DNA of 64,000 nucleotides, from NCBI GenBank assembly GCA_030427085.1, contig JAUHXH010000001.1:1277955-1341954 (forward strand), written 5' to 3'. Position 1 is the stretch's first letter. The number at the start of each line of letters is the position of its first letter. The DNA is from Gammaproteobacteria bacterium. Lineage in GTDB: Bacteria > Pseudomonadota > Gammaproteobacteria > Pseudomonadales > Halieaceae. Positions 1 to 9,265 of the stretch are shown here, one piece after another. The position numbers and the translations under genes are program-made. The notes under the pieces were generated by a model, which was not told the origin of the DNA, did not search any database, and was given only the letters and a program-made list of their open reading frames with translations.

Positions 1-375
1 GAGTTGTTCCGTACCGGCGAGATCCTCGACCTCAGTCGCAATCACGTCGCGCCGTATTATCGCCACAGTGCTAACGAAGCGGTTGAGGAATTCCGTCGCC
101 AGTTGGCCGGACTGCCGTTCCACATTCACAACCCCGAAGGGGCGATCTTCCTGTGGTTGTGGTTTGAAGGTTTACCGATTACCAGCAGGGAGTTGTATCA
201 GCGACTGAAACAGCGCGGTGTGCTGGTGGTGCCCGGCGAGCATTTCTTCATCGGGGTGGAAGAGGACTGGCCCCATCAGCGCGAGTGTATTCGCGTTTCC
301 CACGCCCAACCCAGCGACGCCGTACGCAAGGGCATCGCCCTCATCGCAGAAGAAGTACGCGCCGCTTACGCTTGA
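1..375 (+). CDS. avtA: Valine--pyruvate aminotransferase, C-terminal part (partial at window start)
   Basis: The reading frame is open from base 1 and ends at TGA 373-375, so only about the last 124 residues of a PLP-dependent class I/II aminotransferase are present. The segment FHIHNPEGAIFLWLWFEGLP, followed by LYQRLKQRGVLVVPG and a C-terminal IRVSHA, matches my recollection of the end of AvtA (valine--pyruvate aminotransferase, which interconverts alanine and valine with their keto acids in the cytoplasm). The catalytic lysine lies upstream of the window and cannot be checked. The next gene is convergent, with its stop codon 1 bp away. It could be another AvtA-like transaminase, but the C-terminal motif is characteristic. 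Confidence 0.85.
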   Translation, partial: ELFRTGEILDLSRNHVAPYYRHSANEAVEEFRRQLAGLPFHIHNPEGAIFLWLWFEGLPITSRELYQRLKQRGVLVVPGEHFFIGVEEDWPHQRECIRVSHAQPSDAVRKGIALIAEEVRAAYA

Positions 376-376
376 G

Positions 377-1282
377 TCAGGCCACCGCGTGGCGCAGCAA
401 TTGACCGTAACCGGTGAACACCGGCACATCGTCCAGCGCGCCCTGCTCGCGTAGGTGCCGGCGCAGGGCTGGCAGGCGGTAGCAGGGTACACTCGCCATG
501 AAGTGGTGTTCCATGTGGTAGTTGACGTTATTGGGCGCAAAGATCAGGCGTTGCCACCAGGGAGCATCCACGGTGCGCGTGTTGTTCCGCGGATCCGGGT
601 CGTACAAGTCGGGAACCGCGGCATGTTCCGCTACCTGACGAACGCGGATCACCAACATGAACACGGTCATAAACGCCCCGAGCCACACCAGGTAAAGCCA
701 CGGCGCACCGCACAGGGTCATCACCGCCAGCAGTACACCCTGCACCAGCCACTGCTGCAGGAAGGGGCGCGCACTGTCGCGACGCTCCGCACTGACCACC
801 CCCGCTGCACCGGAAAGCAGATAACGCATCAATTTGACGCCGGTCTGACCGGTCAGGTCGCGAAAGACCTTGCGCCTGAAGCTGCTTTTACTGACGGGAT
901 AGGCCTGGTAGTTGGGCAGGTCAGGGTCCTCCCGCGTACCGGCTTTGCGGTGATGCTCCACATGGCCCTTGGCGTAAGTGGGTAGGTCGTTGAACACGGG
1001 CAAGGCACCCAGCCACTGCCCCACCAGGTCATTCAGCCGATCGGTGCGAAACAGGCTGCGGTGGCCAGCGTCGTGCATGATGACTGACAGGCCCAGTTGC
1101 CGGCCGGCCAACAGCGGTAAGGCCAGCACAATGGTAAGCGGATTGGGATACAGCGCTACGACAGCGAGAATGGCCACAATGCCCGCCCAGTTGCCCAGCA
1201 CCACCAGCCAGGCGCGGCCATCGCTGCGCGCAGTAAATCGAGCCACATCCTCGCGGCTCAGGTAGTCGTTTATTTTCATCAT
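377..1282 (-). CDS. Membrane fatty acid desaturase
   Basis: A 301-residue integral membrane di-iron desaturase, which should introduce a double bond into an acyl chain at the inner membrane. All three histidine clusters are visible: HDAGH (residues 70-74), HVEHH (107-111) and HMEHH (256-260). Hydrophobic segments lie at about 24-64 and 180-215. The HxxxH/HxxHH/HxxHH pattern and the length fit the fatty_acid_desaturase family. Two adjacent ATG codons (1282 and 1279) could each start translation. The gene faces avtA tail to tail and is divergent from hppA. Substrate (phospholipid, acyl-CoA or carotenoid) cannot be decided from sequence. Confidence 0.87.
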   Translation of the reverse strand: MMKINDYLSREDVARFTARSDGRAWLVVLGNWAGIVAILAVVALYPNPLTIVLALPLLAGRQLGLSVIMHDAGHRSLFRTDRLNDLVGQWLGALPVFNDLPTYAKGHVEHHRKAGTREDPDLPNYQAYPVSKSSFRRKVFRDLTGQTGVKLMRYLLSGAAGVVSAERRDSARPFLQQWLVQGVLLAVMTLCGAPWLYLVWLGAFMTVFMLVIRVRQVAEHAAVPDLYDPDPRNNTRTVDAPWWQRLIFAPNNVNYHMEHHFMASVPCYRLPALRRHLREQGALDDVPVFTGYGQLLRHAVA

Positions 1283-1459
1283 TATGTTCGACCTCCGGTT
1301 CCGGCAGTGAAGCGCAGCGCGCAGTACTTTGTAAAGCCCCGCCAGCGCAGCCCCCTGCCCCGCTTGTCAGCCTCCCACAGATTCCGATAGGATGGAAAAA
1401 GCTCATTTCACGACAGGATGGGCGGCCCTCAATAAAAGAAAACAATCGGGGTATACCTT

Positions 1460-3454
1460 ATGTCTGAGTTGTTCCTGCTGCCGCCGCTGTTAGGATGCGC
1501 CGGCCTCGCTGTAGCTTTTTTCATCTATATCGTTATGACCCGTCACGATGGTGGCGACGGTGTCATCAAAAAAATCGGCGATCAAATTCACCTCGGTGCG
1601 ATGGTATTCATGCACCGTGAATACAAGATGCTGGCGATCTTTGCCGCCGTCCTGTTGGTTGCTATCTATCTTTCACCCCTGGGTATGAACTCCGCCATTG
1701 CGTTTCTGGTGGGCGCTTTGTCCTCCGCTACGGCGGGCTATCTGGGCATGTTTTCCGCTACCAAGGCCAATGTGCGCACAGCGGTAGCAGCGCATAAAGA
1801 TGGCGCTGCGGGTGCACTGGCCATTTCCTTTTACGGCGGTTCGGTCATGGGCCTGTGCGTTGCCTCACTGGGCCTGATCGGCCTGGGTAGCCTTTACTGG
1901 CTGTTTGGCGGCGACCCACACACTGCTCACGCCATTCACGGTTTCGGCATGGGCGGATCCGTCGTGGCGCTGTTCAGCCGTGTTGGCGGCGGCATCTACA
2001 CCAAGAGTGCCGATGTGGGTGCCGACCTGGTGGGCAAGGTGGAAGCCGGCATACCCGAGGATGACCCACGCAACCCTGGTGTCATCGCCGACAACGTGGG
2101 CGACAACGTGGGCGACATCGCCGGCATGGGCTCCGACATTTTCGAGTCCTACTGCGGCTCGATGATTGCCTGTATCGCCATTGCAGCCACCATGGCCGTT
2201 ACGACCGAAGTGCAGAGCGCAATGATGTTCCTGCCGCTCACCCTGGCCAGCATTGGCCTGATCGCCTCAATCTTCGGCATCCTGATTGTGCGAGCCCGTT
2301 CGGCGGCCGCACCGGAAGCAGCCCTGCGCAGTGGCACACTGGCGGCGCCGGTGATTTTCGTCATCATGGCCTGGTTCCTGATTGGCGCATTGGGCCTGGA
2401 TGCCAACATCTGGTGGTCGGTGCTCAGCGGTGCCGTGGGTGGTGTGTTGATCGGACTGATCACCGAGTACTACACCGGCTCCAGTCCGGTGGAGAAAATC
2501 GCGCGTTCCGGAGAAACCGGCCCGGCGACGGTGATGATCACCGGCCTGGCGGTGGGCATGCAGTCGGTGGTACTGCCGATACTGTTCCTCGCTGCCATCA
2601 TCTACATCTCGACCGAGTTATCCGGCCTGTACGGCGTTGGCATCGCGGCGGTGGGCATGTTGGCGACCGTGGGCATCACCATGGCCATCGACGCCTACGG
2701 CCCGGTAGCGGACAACGCCGGCGGTATCGCTGAAATGGCCGGCATGGGCGAGGAAACCCGTAAAATCACCGATGGCCTGGACGAGGTGGGGAATACCACA
2801 GCCGCCATCGGCAAGGGCTTTGCCATCGGTGCCGCGGCCCTCGCCGCACTGGCGATCATCGCCGCCTTCGTCGAAACGGTGGAGGTAAACAATCCCGGCT
2901 TCAGCCTGGAATTGTCCAACCCAACCGTACTGGTCGGCCTGTTCATCGGCGGTACCATTCCCTTCCTGATCGCGTCCATCACCATGACGGCGGTGGGCGA
3001 CGCGGCTTTCGACATGATCAATGAGATCCGCCGCCAGTTCCGGGAAATTCCCGGCCTGCTGGAAGGCAAGGCCGAGCCGGATACGGCTCGCTGTGTCGAC
3101 ATCGCAACCACCGCCGCGCTGAAGCGCATGGTATTACCCGGTGCAATCGCCGTAGCGGCACCGGTGGTGGTTGGCTTTGGACTGGGCGCGGCTTCGTTGG
3201 GCGGCATGCTCGGCGGCGCCCTGCTCGGCTGTGTGCTGATGGCGCTGATGATGGCCAATGCCGGCGGTGCCTGGGACAACGCCAAGAAGTTCGTGGAAAA
3301 GGGCAACCTCGGTGGCAAGGGTTCGGATACCCACGCGGCGGCTGTGGTGGGTGACACCGTGGGCGACCCCTTCAAGGACACCTCCGGCCCCTCGATGAAC
3401 ATCCTCATCAATGTGATGGCGATTGTCAGCCTGGTGATCGCACCGCTGTTATAA
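1460..3454 (+). CDS. hppA: Membrane-bound ion-pumping pyrophosphatase, K+-stimulated type
   Basis: A 664-residue, roughly 16-helix membrane pyrophosphatase that hydrolyses cytoplasmic pyrophosphate and pumps H+ or Na+ across the inner membrane. The pyrophosphate-binding loop [20 protein letters not shown] starts near residue 184 and is followed by DNVGDNVGD. The second acidic loop ([15 protein letters not shown]) is near the C-terminus. In GNTTAA (residues 444-449) the position occupied by lysine in K+-independent enzymes is alanine, so the K+-dependent subclass is predicted. Na+ versus H+ specificity was not resolved. A perfect 11-bp hairpin follows the stop codon, so it is probably a single-gene transcript. 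Confidence 0.96.
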   Translation: MSELFLLPPLLGCAGLAVAFFIYIVMTRHDGGDGVIKKIGDQIHLGAMVFMHREYKMLAIFAAVLLVAIYLSPLGMNSAIAFLVGALSSATAGYLGMFSATKANVRTAVAAHKDGAAGALAISFYGGSVMGLCVASLGLIGLGSLYWLFGGDPHTAHAIHGFGMGGSVVALFSRVGGGIYTKSADVGADLVGKVEAGIPEDDPRNPGVIADNVGDNVGDIAGMGSDIFESYCGSMIACIAIAATMAVTTEVQSAMMFLPLTLASIGLIASIFGILIVRARSAAAPEAALRSGTLAAPVIFVIMAWFLIGALGLDANIWWSVLSGAVGGVLIGLITEYYTGSSPVEKIARSGETGPATVMITGLAVGMQSVVLPILFLAAIIYISTELSGLYGVGIAAVGMLATVGITMAIDAYGPVADNAGGIAEMAGMGEETRKITDGLDEVGNTTAAIGKGFAIGAAALAALAIIAAFVETVEVNNPGFSLELSNPTVLVGLFIGGTIPFLIASITMTAVGDAAFDMINEIRRQFREIPGLLEGKAEPDTARCVDIATTAALKRMVLPGAIAVAAPVVVGFGLGAASLGGMLGGALLGCVLMALMMANAGGAWDNAKKFVEKGNLGGKGSDTHAAAVVGDTVGDPFKDTSGPSMNILINVMAIVSLVIAPLL

Positions 3455-3461
3455 GCCTCTT

Positions 3462-3489
3462 GCGGGGCCCTCGCCAATGAGGGCCCCGC
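3462..3489 (+). terminator. Hairpin after hppA
   Basis: GCGGGGCCCTC (3462-3472), a 6-nt loop and the exact complement GAGGGCCCCGC (3479-3489) give a perfect 11-bp GC-rich stem directly after the hppA stop. The following bases (ctcctctg) lack a strong T tract, so termination strength is uncertain. Confidence 0.6.
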
Positions 3490-3533
3490 CTCCTCTGTAC
3501 TACACTGATAGCTCCCACGCGGAGGACATTTGT

Positions 3534-4109
3534 ATGCACCACCATCAGCACCCTCATCAGCACTCTCATCACCCCCTGCTCAGCCTCGGATTGGGCCTGC
3601 TGTTGCTATTAGCAGCCGCCAGTGCCGCGGCCACGGAATCCCGCACCCTGATTCCGCAACTGGAACCCTTTCGCCCCTACCTCGACACAACCTGGCGCGG
3701 CGAATTTGCCGATAGCACGCCCGACAAACCCGTCATCGATGTGTCCCGCTGGGAAAGAGCCCTCAACGGTACCGCTGTGCGCATCATGCACAGCCTCAAT
3801 GAGGGTGAGTACGGTGGCGAGACCATCATCTTCTGGGATGCCTCGCGTAAGGAACTACGGTACTACTACTTCACTACTGCCGGCTTCTTTACCGAGGGCA
3901 CCGCAGACTTCGACGGCAACAGTTTCGTCAGTCGCGAAAGCGTCACGGGTAACCAACAGGGCATCGACGAAGTGGTCTCTACCGCCGTGCTGGATGCCGA
4001 AGCGGGCACCATGCAGGTCAAGTCCGACTACCTGAAACAGGGTGAACGTGTGAATGGCCACGAAACGGTCTACCGCCGGTCGCCGGAAAGCAAGGTGGTA
4101 CTGCGTTAG
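3534..4109 (+). CDS. Secreted protein of unknown function with histidine-rich N-terminus
   Basis: 191 residues, function not recognised. The start at 3534 is chosen because GGAGG lies at 3521-3525; an upstream in-frame start at 3477 has no ribosome site and falls inside the hppA terminator. The N-terminus is unusual: nine of the first twelve residues are histidine ([13 protein letters not shown]). It is followed by a leucine-rich hydrophobic core and a likely signal peptidase site near SAAATES, so the mature part should be periplasmic or outer-membrane associated. The rest is soluble and probably beta-rich, with repeated aromatic stretches such as LRYYYFTT. It may belong to a lipocalin or DUF1579-like fold, but this is a guess. 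It shares a bidirectional terminator with the convergent gene at 4171-4527. Confidence 0.72.
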   Translation: MHHHQHPHQHSHHPLLSLGLGLLLLLAAASAAATESRTLIPQLEPFRPYLDTTWRGEFADSTPDKPVIDVSRWERALNGTAVRIMHSLNEGEYGGETIIFWDASRKELRYYYFTTAGFFTEGTADFDGNSFVSRESVTGNQQGIDEVVSTAVLDAEAGTMQVKSDYLKQGERVNGHETVYRRSPESKVVLR

Positions 4110-4120
4110 GCTCTACAAAT

Positions 4121-4158
4121 AAAAAAAGGCCCCGAGGATTCCGCCCCGGGGCCTTTTT
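4121..4158. terminator. Bidirectional intrinsic terminator
   Basis: A run of seven A (4121-4127), GGCCCCG (4128-4134), a loop, CGGGGCC (4147-4153) and five T (4154-4158). It has a poly-U tract when read in either direction and sits between convergent genes, so it should serve both. Confidence 0.9.
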
Positions 4159-4170
4159 ACTGGCGTCGAG

Positions 4171-4527
4171 TTAGAGGCTGACAGACACGCGCTGGACAGT
4201 GTCCTCGCAGCGCGAGCTGGTCACGAAGGTCTTGAGTCGCGCATTGACGCTGCGCTCATCGGATTCAGCGATCTCAAACATCAAACCGTCGAAATAACCG
4301 ATAGCCTTGGCGTAGATATTACTGCGCTCCTCGCCTTCAAAGCCGTCGAGAACGCCACGCGTTTTACTGCCGTACTCCTCTTCACTGAGATAACCCAGCG
4401 ACTGCTCGGCAAGTACGCAGGTCAGTTGGCGGGAGGCGCGAAAGCCGTCATCGCCCAGGGCCAGAGCCTGGGCTTCAAGTGTCAACATGGCGCTGGTTGC
4501 GGCCAGGCCGATCAGAAGTTTTTTCAT
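4171..4527 (-). CDS. Small secreted protein of unknown function
   Basis: 118 residues starting at MKKLLIGLAATSAML, a typical signal peptide with likely cleavage near QALA. An in-frame ATG at 4596 would add 23 polar residues ahead of the signal sequence and is rejected. The mature protein is helical and acidic, with two cysteines (in LTCVLAEQ and SSRCEDT) that could form a disulfide in the periplasm. No family recognised. It is convergent with the preceding gene and shares its bidirectional terminator. Confidence 0.66.
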   Translation of the reverse strand: MKKLLIGLAATSAMLTLEAQALALGDDGFRASRQLTCVLAEQSLGYLSEEEYGSKTRGVLDGFEGEERSNIYAKAIGYFDGLMFEIAESDERSVNARLKTFVTSSRCEDTVQRVSVSL

Positions 4528-4668
4528 GGTTAGCGGATCAATATGGCAATTTGATGACGCGCAGGTTACCGATTCTCCATGACAGGAATATGACAAAAGT
4601 GTTGCGATGCCCCACCTGCCGCGCCCTGCGGGACTCTGCTAGAGTGTTCCGAAAACGGAGAATCGCTC

Positions 4669-5037
4669 ATGTTCAAACCCGGTACCAATATCGCCATGAA
4701 GATCCCGCCGGCACAGTTTCAACGCACGGTGGCCTTTTATCGGGACCTGCTCGGCTTTGAGGAACTGCCCCGCACCGCGGGAGAAAGCGGCCAGAACAGT
4801 GAAAGCGTGGCGCTGGCCTTCGGTGACAAAACCCTGTGGCTGGACTGCGTTCCCCAGGTCAGCCAGGCGGAAATCTGGCTGGAAGTACTCACCGACGACG
4901 CCGAGGAAGCGGCACGGGTGCTCGCCCTGGGTGACTGCCAGCGCTGTGACGAAATCGAAGCCCTACCGCCCGGCTTCGAGGGCTTCTGGGTCAGCAACCC
5001 CGCCAACATCATCCACCTGGTTACCGCCGGGGGCTGA
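4669..5037 (+). CDS. VOC (glyoxalase/bleomycin-resistance fold) family protein
   Basis: 122 residues containing one vicinal oxygen chelate domain. The signature is FQRTVAFYRDLLGFEEL near the N-terminus, the usual first beta-alpha-beta unit, followed by FGDKTLWLDC and the C-terminal WVSNPANIIHLVT, where metal-binding residues usually sit. Length fits a single-domain VOC protein, which normally works as a dimer. GGAG lies about 9 bases before the ATG. Substrate unknown: it could be a dioxygenase, lyase or resistance protein. The next gene is convergent and starts its stop codon 8 bp away. Confidence 0.8.
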   Translation: MFKPGTNIAMKIPPAQFQRTVAFYRDLLGFEELPRTAGESGQNSESVALAFGDKTLWLDCVPQVSQAEIWLEVLTDDAEEAARVLALGDCQRCDEIEALPPGFEGFWVSNPANIIHLVTAGG

Positions 5038-5044
5038 AGCCACC

Positions 5045-6823
5045 TTAGCCCGCCGGCTGCCGCTGCCAGAGCCGTCGCACCGTCGCACCACACGTGAGGG
5101 CCACCAGGACACTGACAGCGAACACGCCCCACTGCCCATAAATGGCATAACCGATGGCAAACAGTGCAGCATAGATGCCGATCGCCGCCAGCAACACACA
5201 CAGCAGGGCAGCCGGCAAATTCGCCTCACGCTGCGGGAGGCGCAGCTGTTCTCCCTCCGCGGCCGCCGCCTTCACCACCCGTTGCCAACCCCAACCGCCG
5301 GGCTGGACCTCGCGGACGAATTCCCGCAGGGCCTTTTCGTCGGTGGCCGGCGTCAGCAGGGTGACCAGCACCCAGCCCACCGTGGTGATGGCCACCCCCG
5401 CCACTAGTCGGAACCAGTCGCTCCAGTGTTCGGGGGCAGCAAACTGCATATAAAGCGCCACGACGAATGAAATCACCATCGCGGCGATCTCACTCCAGGC
5501 GTTTATCCGCCACCAGAACCAGCGCAGGATAAACAACAAGCCGGTGCCCGCCCCCACCGTCAGCAGAATGCTGAAAGCCTGCAGCGCGTTTTCCAGAAAT
5601 AAGGCCAGCCCGCTGGCCAGCGCCATCAGCACCACCGTGGTCAGGCGACCGGCTCGCACCAGTTCACGCTCGCTGGCCTGCGGCCGCCAGAAGCGGTGGT
5701 AGACGTCATTGACGACGTAGGATGCACCCCAATTCACCTGGCTGGACATGGTGGACATGTACGCTGAAATCAGCGACGCCAGTACCAGGCCCATCAAGCC
5801 CGCGGGCAGGAAGGTCAGCATGGCGGGATAGGCCAGATCGTGGCCGATCACACTTTCGTCGAGATGGGGAAAGGCCGCCTGCAGGGAGGCCAGATCCGGA
5901 AACACCACCAGCGAGGCCAGCGCGACCAGGATCCACGGCCAGGGCCTGAGGGCGTAGTGGCAGACCTGAAAGAACACCACCGCTCCGATAGCATCGTTGT
6001 CACTGCGCGCCGCCAGCATCCGTTGGGCCACGTAACCGCCGCCGCCGGGTTCTGAGCCGGGGTACCAAACGCTCCACCACTGCACGGCCAGCGGGATGAT
6101 AAATATGGATAGGGCAACTTCCCAGTTACTGAAGTCAGGCAGCAGGTCCAACTTGTCCGCCACGTTGGGATGGGCCAGCAAGGGCCCCAGGCCACCCACC
6201 TCGGGCAGGTTCAAGGCAACCACAGCGGCCGCGATCGCGCCCGTCATACTCACCACAAACAGGATCAGGTCGGTGAGCACCACACCGATAAAGCCGCCCG
6301 CGGCGCTGAACACGGTCGTCACCACGCCGGCAATCAACACCGTCTGCAGCGGGCTCAGGCCTAACATGACCGCACCAATTTTGATTGCCGCCAGGGTCAC
6401 CCCTGCCATCACCATCACATTGAAAAATACACCCAGATACAGCGCTCGAAATACCCGTAAGGCACGCGCCGGCTGGCCGGAATAACGCACCTCGTAAAAT
6501 TCCAGATCCGTCATTACGCCCGTTCTGTGCCACAGGCGCGCGTACACAAAAGCCGTGAGCGTGCCGGTAAACAGGAAGGCCCACCACACCCAGTTACCCG
6601 CCACACCATTGGTGCGAACAATATTGGTAACGAGGTTGGGTGTATCGGTGGCAAAGGTAGTGGCCACCATGGAGGTGCCCAACAGCCACCAGGACATATT
6701 GCGACCGGAAAGGAAAAAAGACTCACTGCTGTTGCCGGCCCGGCGACTGACCAACAGGCCGATGGCGAGCGTTAGCGCAATGAAACAGGCGATAATCGCC
6801 CAGTCGTACCACTCTAGCGGCAT
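5045..6823 (-). CDS. Sodium:solute symporter (SSS family) permease
   Basis: A 592-residue, roughly 13-helix transporter. The N-terminal DWAIIACFIALTLAIGLL and the FFLSGRNMSWWLLGTSMVAT segment match the SSS family start, in which Na+ drives solute uptake across the inner membrane. LISAYMSTMSSQVNWGASY is the conserved Na+-site helix region (helix 8 in vSGLT-type proteins). No substrate can be inferred from neighbours, as it lies alone between a VOC protein and an FHA protein. TTGGGGAC precedes the ATG. Length is normal for the family. Confidence 0.9.
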   Translation of the reverse strand: MPLEWYDWAIIACFIALTLAIGLLVSRRAGNSSESFFLSGRNMSWWLLGTSMVATTFATDTPNLVTNIVRTNGVAGNWVWWAFLFTGTLTAFVYARLWHRTGVMTDLEFYEVRYSGQPARALRVFRALYLGVFFNVMVMAGVTLAAIKIGAVMLGLSPLQTVLIAGVVTTVFSAAGGFIGVVLTDLILFVVSMTGAIAAAVVALNLPEVGGLGPLLAHPNVADKLDLLPDFSNWEVALSIFIIPLAVQWWSVWYPGSEPGGGGYVAQRMLAARSDNDAIGAVVFFQVCHYALRPWPWILVALASLVVFPDLASLQAAFPHLDESVIGHDLAYPAMLTFLPAGLMGLVLASLISAYMSTMSSQVNWGASYVVNDVYHRFWRPQASERELVRAGRLTTVVLMALASGLALFLENALQAFSILLTVGAGTGLLFILRWFWWRINAWSEIAAMVISFVVALYMQFAAPEHWSDWFRLVAGVAITTVGWVLVTLLTPATDEKALREFVREVQPGGWGWQRVVKAAAAEGEQLRLPQREANLPAALLCVLLAAIGIYAALFAIGYAIYGQWGVFAVSVLVALTCGATVRRLWQRQPAG

Positions 6824-6911
6824 GGTGTCCCCAAATTTATTGTTTTATATAACCGGCCGATTGTAGCACCGCATAGCGGGTGCAGGTGTACGACCAAGGT
6901 CGAAGCCGGGG

Positions 6912-7652
6912 TCAGGCGGGGCCGCCGCTGGGCCTTTGCTGTTCTACCGTATCGTCGGTGTCACCCACCACGGTGGTTTGTTCCATCGCCACCGCCCGCT
7001 GGCGCGTCCCGTAACCGCGCTCGCGAATGATGAAGGTGATGTCATGGCACTGGAGGCGATCGCCATGGTACAGCGGCTGGCGACCATCGATACGACGTTC
7101 GTTGACGCGTGTGCCATTGACCGAATTGAGATCCGCCACATACAGCGCCTCGCCTTCGATCTCCAGTTGGGCGTGGTGGCGGGACAACTGCGGGCTGGCC
7201 ATGGCGAGGTCGCAGTCAGCCGCACGCCCAATGATCAGCGGGCGATCGATACCAAACTCCAGTCCTGACAAGGGCCCGCTCTCGGCTTGCAACACCCAGC
7301 GGAAGTCCGAATCGGGCCCATCGCGATGGACGTATTGCCGCCAGCCGAGCCCACGGCGTTCGTTCAGTGGGGGGATATTTGCCAGCATTCGGCGCTCAAT
7401 GAAAGGCTCGGTACGCACCAGCCCCTGGGGAGTAACCTGGTAGACCCAGGCCAACACAAAAATCAGGGGGAAACCCAGTACAGCGCTAAACAGGGCAATG
7501 CGTGAGGCCGCCTCGGATTGTAAGCCCAACGCGGGAAACAGGATGTCGCCCACCTGCAGTACACCCCAGCACAGCACGACGTACAGCAGACAGGTGCGCA
7601 GCACATGCCGCCGTTTCAGTTCCCGAAACAACGCCTGAGCCCTCTGTGCCAT
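6912..7652 (-). CDS. Two-TM membrane protein with cytoplasmic FHA domain
   Basis: 246 residues from the ATG at 7652, chosen because MAQRAQALFRELKRRHVLR is the usual N-terminus of this membrane-anchored class; a longer frame to 7769 would collide with the divergent gene. Hydrophobic helices lie at about 20-42 and 50-72. An FHA phosphothreonine-binding domain follows at about 118-215, with GR (142-143), SRHH (157-160) and NSVNGT (176-181), all core FHA residues. The protein should bind a phosphorylated partner at the inner face of the membrane. No Ser/Thr kinase or phosphatase gene is in the window, so the partner is unknown. Divergently transcribed from the dehydrogenase at 7781. Confidence 0.82.
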   Translation of the reverse strand: MAQRAQALFRELKRRHVLRTCLLYVVLCWGVLQVGDILFPALGLQSEAASRIALFSAVLGFPLIFVLAWVYQVTPQGLVRTEPFIERRMLANIPPLNERRGLGWRQYVHRDGPDSDFRWVLQAESGPLSGLEFGIDRPLIIGRAADCDLAMASPQLSRHHAQLEIEGEALYVADLNSVNGTRVNERRIDGRQPLYHGDRLQCHDITFIIRERGYGTRQRAVAMEQTTVVGDTDDTVEQQRPSGGPA

Positions 7653-7780
7653 CGGTGTTCTCACGCCAGCCACCTCTACCCTGCCACACCTTGAGTATAG
7701 TTGTTTCCACCCGACTGGCATCCCCCGTGGAAGCTCGCTACCCTGAACCGAAAAAACGGACTCACCCAAGGGAGAGCCGC

Positions 7781-9259
7781 ATGCGAAAGTTGCTGCTTGT
7801 TGTACTCATTCTGCTGGCCCTACCGGTGCTGGGCATTGGTGCCCTGCTGGTGAGTGGCACTATCGACACCAGCAGCCTGCGGATGGCGCTGAATGTGATG
7901 ACCGGCCTCGGCGGCCCGAAAGCGAGTGAAGCAGGTGTGCGCCAGCGGCTGTCGGTGCCCCCGGGCTTTTCCCTGTCACTGTATGCCGCTGACCTACCGC
8001 GAGTGCGGATGCTACGAGCCACGCCTGCGGGGGACCTGATCGCCAGTCGCCCCCACGCCGGCGACGTGATTTTGCTGCGCCGGGATGCTAACGGTGACGG
8101 CCAACCAGATGGCATAGACACGCTTATCGACAATCTGCGCCGACCGCACGGGCTGGATCTGCACGAGGGCTGGCTCTACATCGCCGAATCCCACCGCGTG
8201 ATCCGACTGGCTTTCGACAGCGCCAGCGGGCAGATCAGCGGCAATCCGGAAGTGGTGGTTGATGGCCTCAGCGATAACGGCAATCACTGGTCGAAAACCC
8301 TGGGCTTTGGCCCCGATGGCCTGCTCTACCTGGCCCAGGGCTCTACCTGCAACGTCTGCGTTGAGGAGGACGAACGCCGCGCGACGATGATGCGCTTCGC
8401 CGCTGACGGCAGCGATGGCGAAATCATCGCCATCGGCCTGCGCAACAGCGTGGGCTTCGACTGGGCCCCGTGGAATGATGGGCTGTATGCAACCGACAAC
8501 GGCCGCGACCTGCTGGGAGACGACTTTCCTCCCTGCGAGCTTAACCGCATAGAGAGCGGGCACTTTTACGGTTGGCCCTGGTTTAATGGCGACAACGTTC
8601 CCGATCCGGATATAACGACCAACTTACCAAAGGCCGAACCGGTGCCGCCGGTACATAATTTCCGCGCACATAATGCGCCGCTGGGAATCACCTTCCCCGA
8701 CACTGGCGATTGGCCCGGTGGCCGGGAGCGCGTCGCGCTGGTTGCACTGCACGGCTCATGGAATCGCAGTAGCCCCGACGGCTACAAGGTGGTGTCGCTG
8801 CACTGGACAGAACAAGGCATCGAGGAGCGGGACTTTTTGTGGGGTTTCCTGCGCGACGGTGAGATCAGCGGCCGACCGGCCGATATCGCGCAGGGCACCG
8901 ACGGGGCACTGTACGTGTCCGACGACTACGCCGGTGCTATTTACCGCATTACCGCGAGCGACGAGGGCAGCACCACACTGGCGATCGCACCTGAATCTGA
9001 CAATACGACGGACACAGACCTACAGCTCAGCGCAGACGAACAATCCTCACTGTTGACGATGGGCGAGAAGCTCTATCGAGACAACAACTGCGCTGAGTGT
9101 CATGAATCGGGACAAAACCCGCACCTGCTTGACGACCTCTCCAGCCGGCGCAATCTGGCCCAGGTGGTTGAGGCGCTCAGTGCCCCGCAGGCCCCCATGC
9201 CGGTGTACCCCTTCTCGAAACAGGAGCAGCGGGCACTGGCGCTGTACCTGCTGCGCTAG
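7781..9259 (+). CDS. Sugar/sorbosone dehydrogenase-like beta-propeller with C-terminal cytochrome c motif
   Basis: 492 residues. The start at 7781 has GGGAGA just upstream and opens a clear membrane anchor or signal (MRKLLLVVLILLALPVLGIG). Residues about 55-400 form a PQQ-dependent glucose/sorbosone dehydrogenase-type propeller, with the landmarks RRPHGLDL, LGFGPDGLLYLAQGS, GLRNSVGFDW, HFYGWPWF, ALHGSWNRS and GTDGALYVSDD. The tail holds a heme c attachment site CAECH and a downstream methionine (PMPVYPF) that could be the second axial ligand. It is therefore probably a periplasmic oxidoreductase that passes electrons from the propeller to its own heme. Substrate and cofactor are not proven, and no pqq genes are nearby. 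Confidence 0.85.
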   Translation: MRKLLLVVLILLALPVLGIGALLVSGTIDTSSLRMALNVMTGLGGPKASEAGVRQRLSVPPGFSLSLYAADLPRVRMLRATPAGDLIASRPHAGDVILLRRDANGDGQPDGIDTLIDNLRRPHGLDLHEGWLYIAESHRVIRLAFDSASGQISGNPEVVVDGLSDNGNHWSKTLGFGPDGLLYLAQGSTCNVCVEEDERRATMMRFAADGSDGEIIAIGLRNSVGFDWAPWNDGLYATDNGRDLLGDDFPPCELNRIESGHFYGWPWFNGDNVPDPDITTNLPKAEPVPPVHNFRAHNAPLGITFPDTGDWPGGRERVALVALHGSWNRSSPDGYKVVSLHWTEQGIEERDFLWGFLRDGEISGRPADIAQGTDGALYVSDDYAGAIYRITASDEGSTTLAIAPESDNTTDTDLQLSADEQSSLLTMGEKLYRDNNCAECHESGQNPHLLDDLSSRRNLAQVVEALSAPQAPMPVYPFSKQEQRALALYLLR

Positions 9260-9265
9260 GCGCCG

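Noticed and set aside
1283..1459. Promoter or regulatory RNA ahead of hppA
   Set aside because: No convincing -35/-10 pair or conserved fold was seen in the 177 bp.
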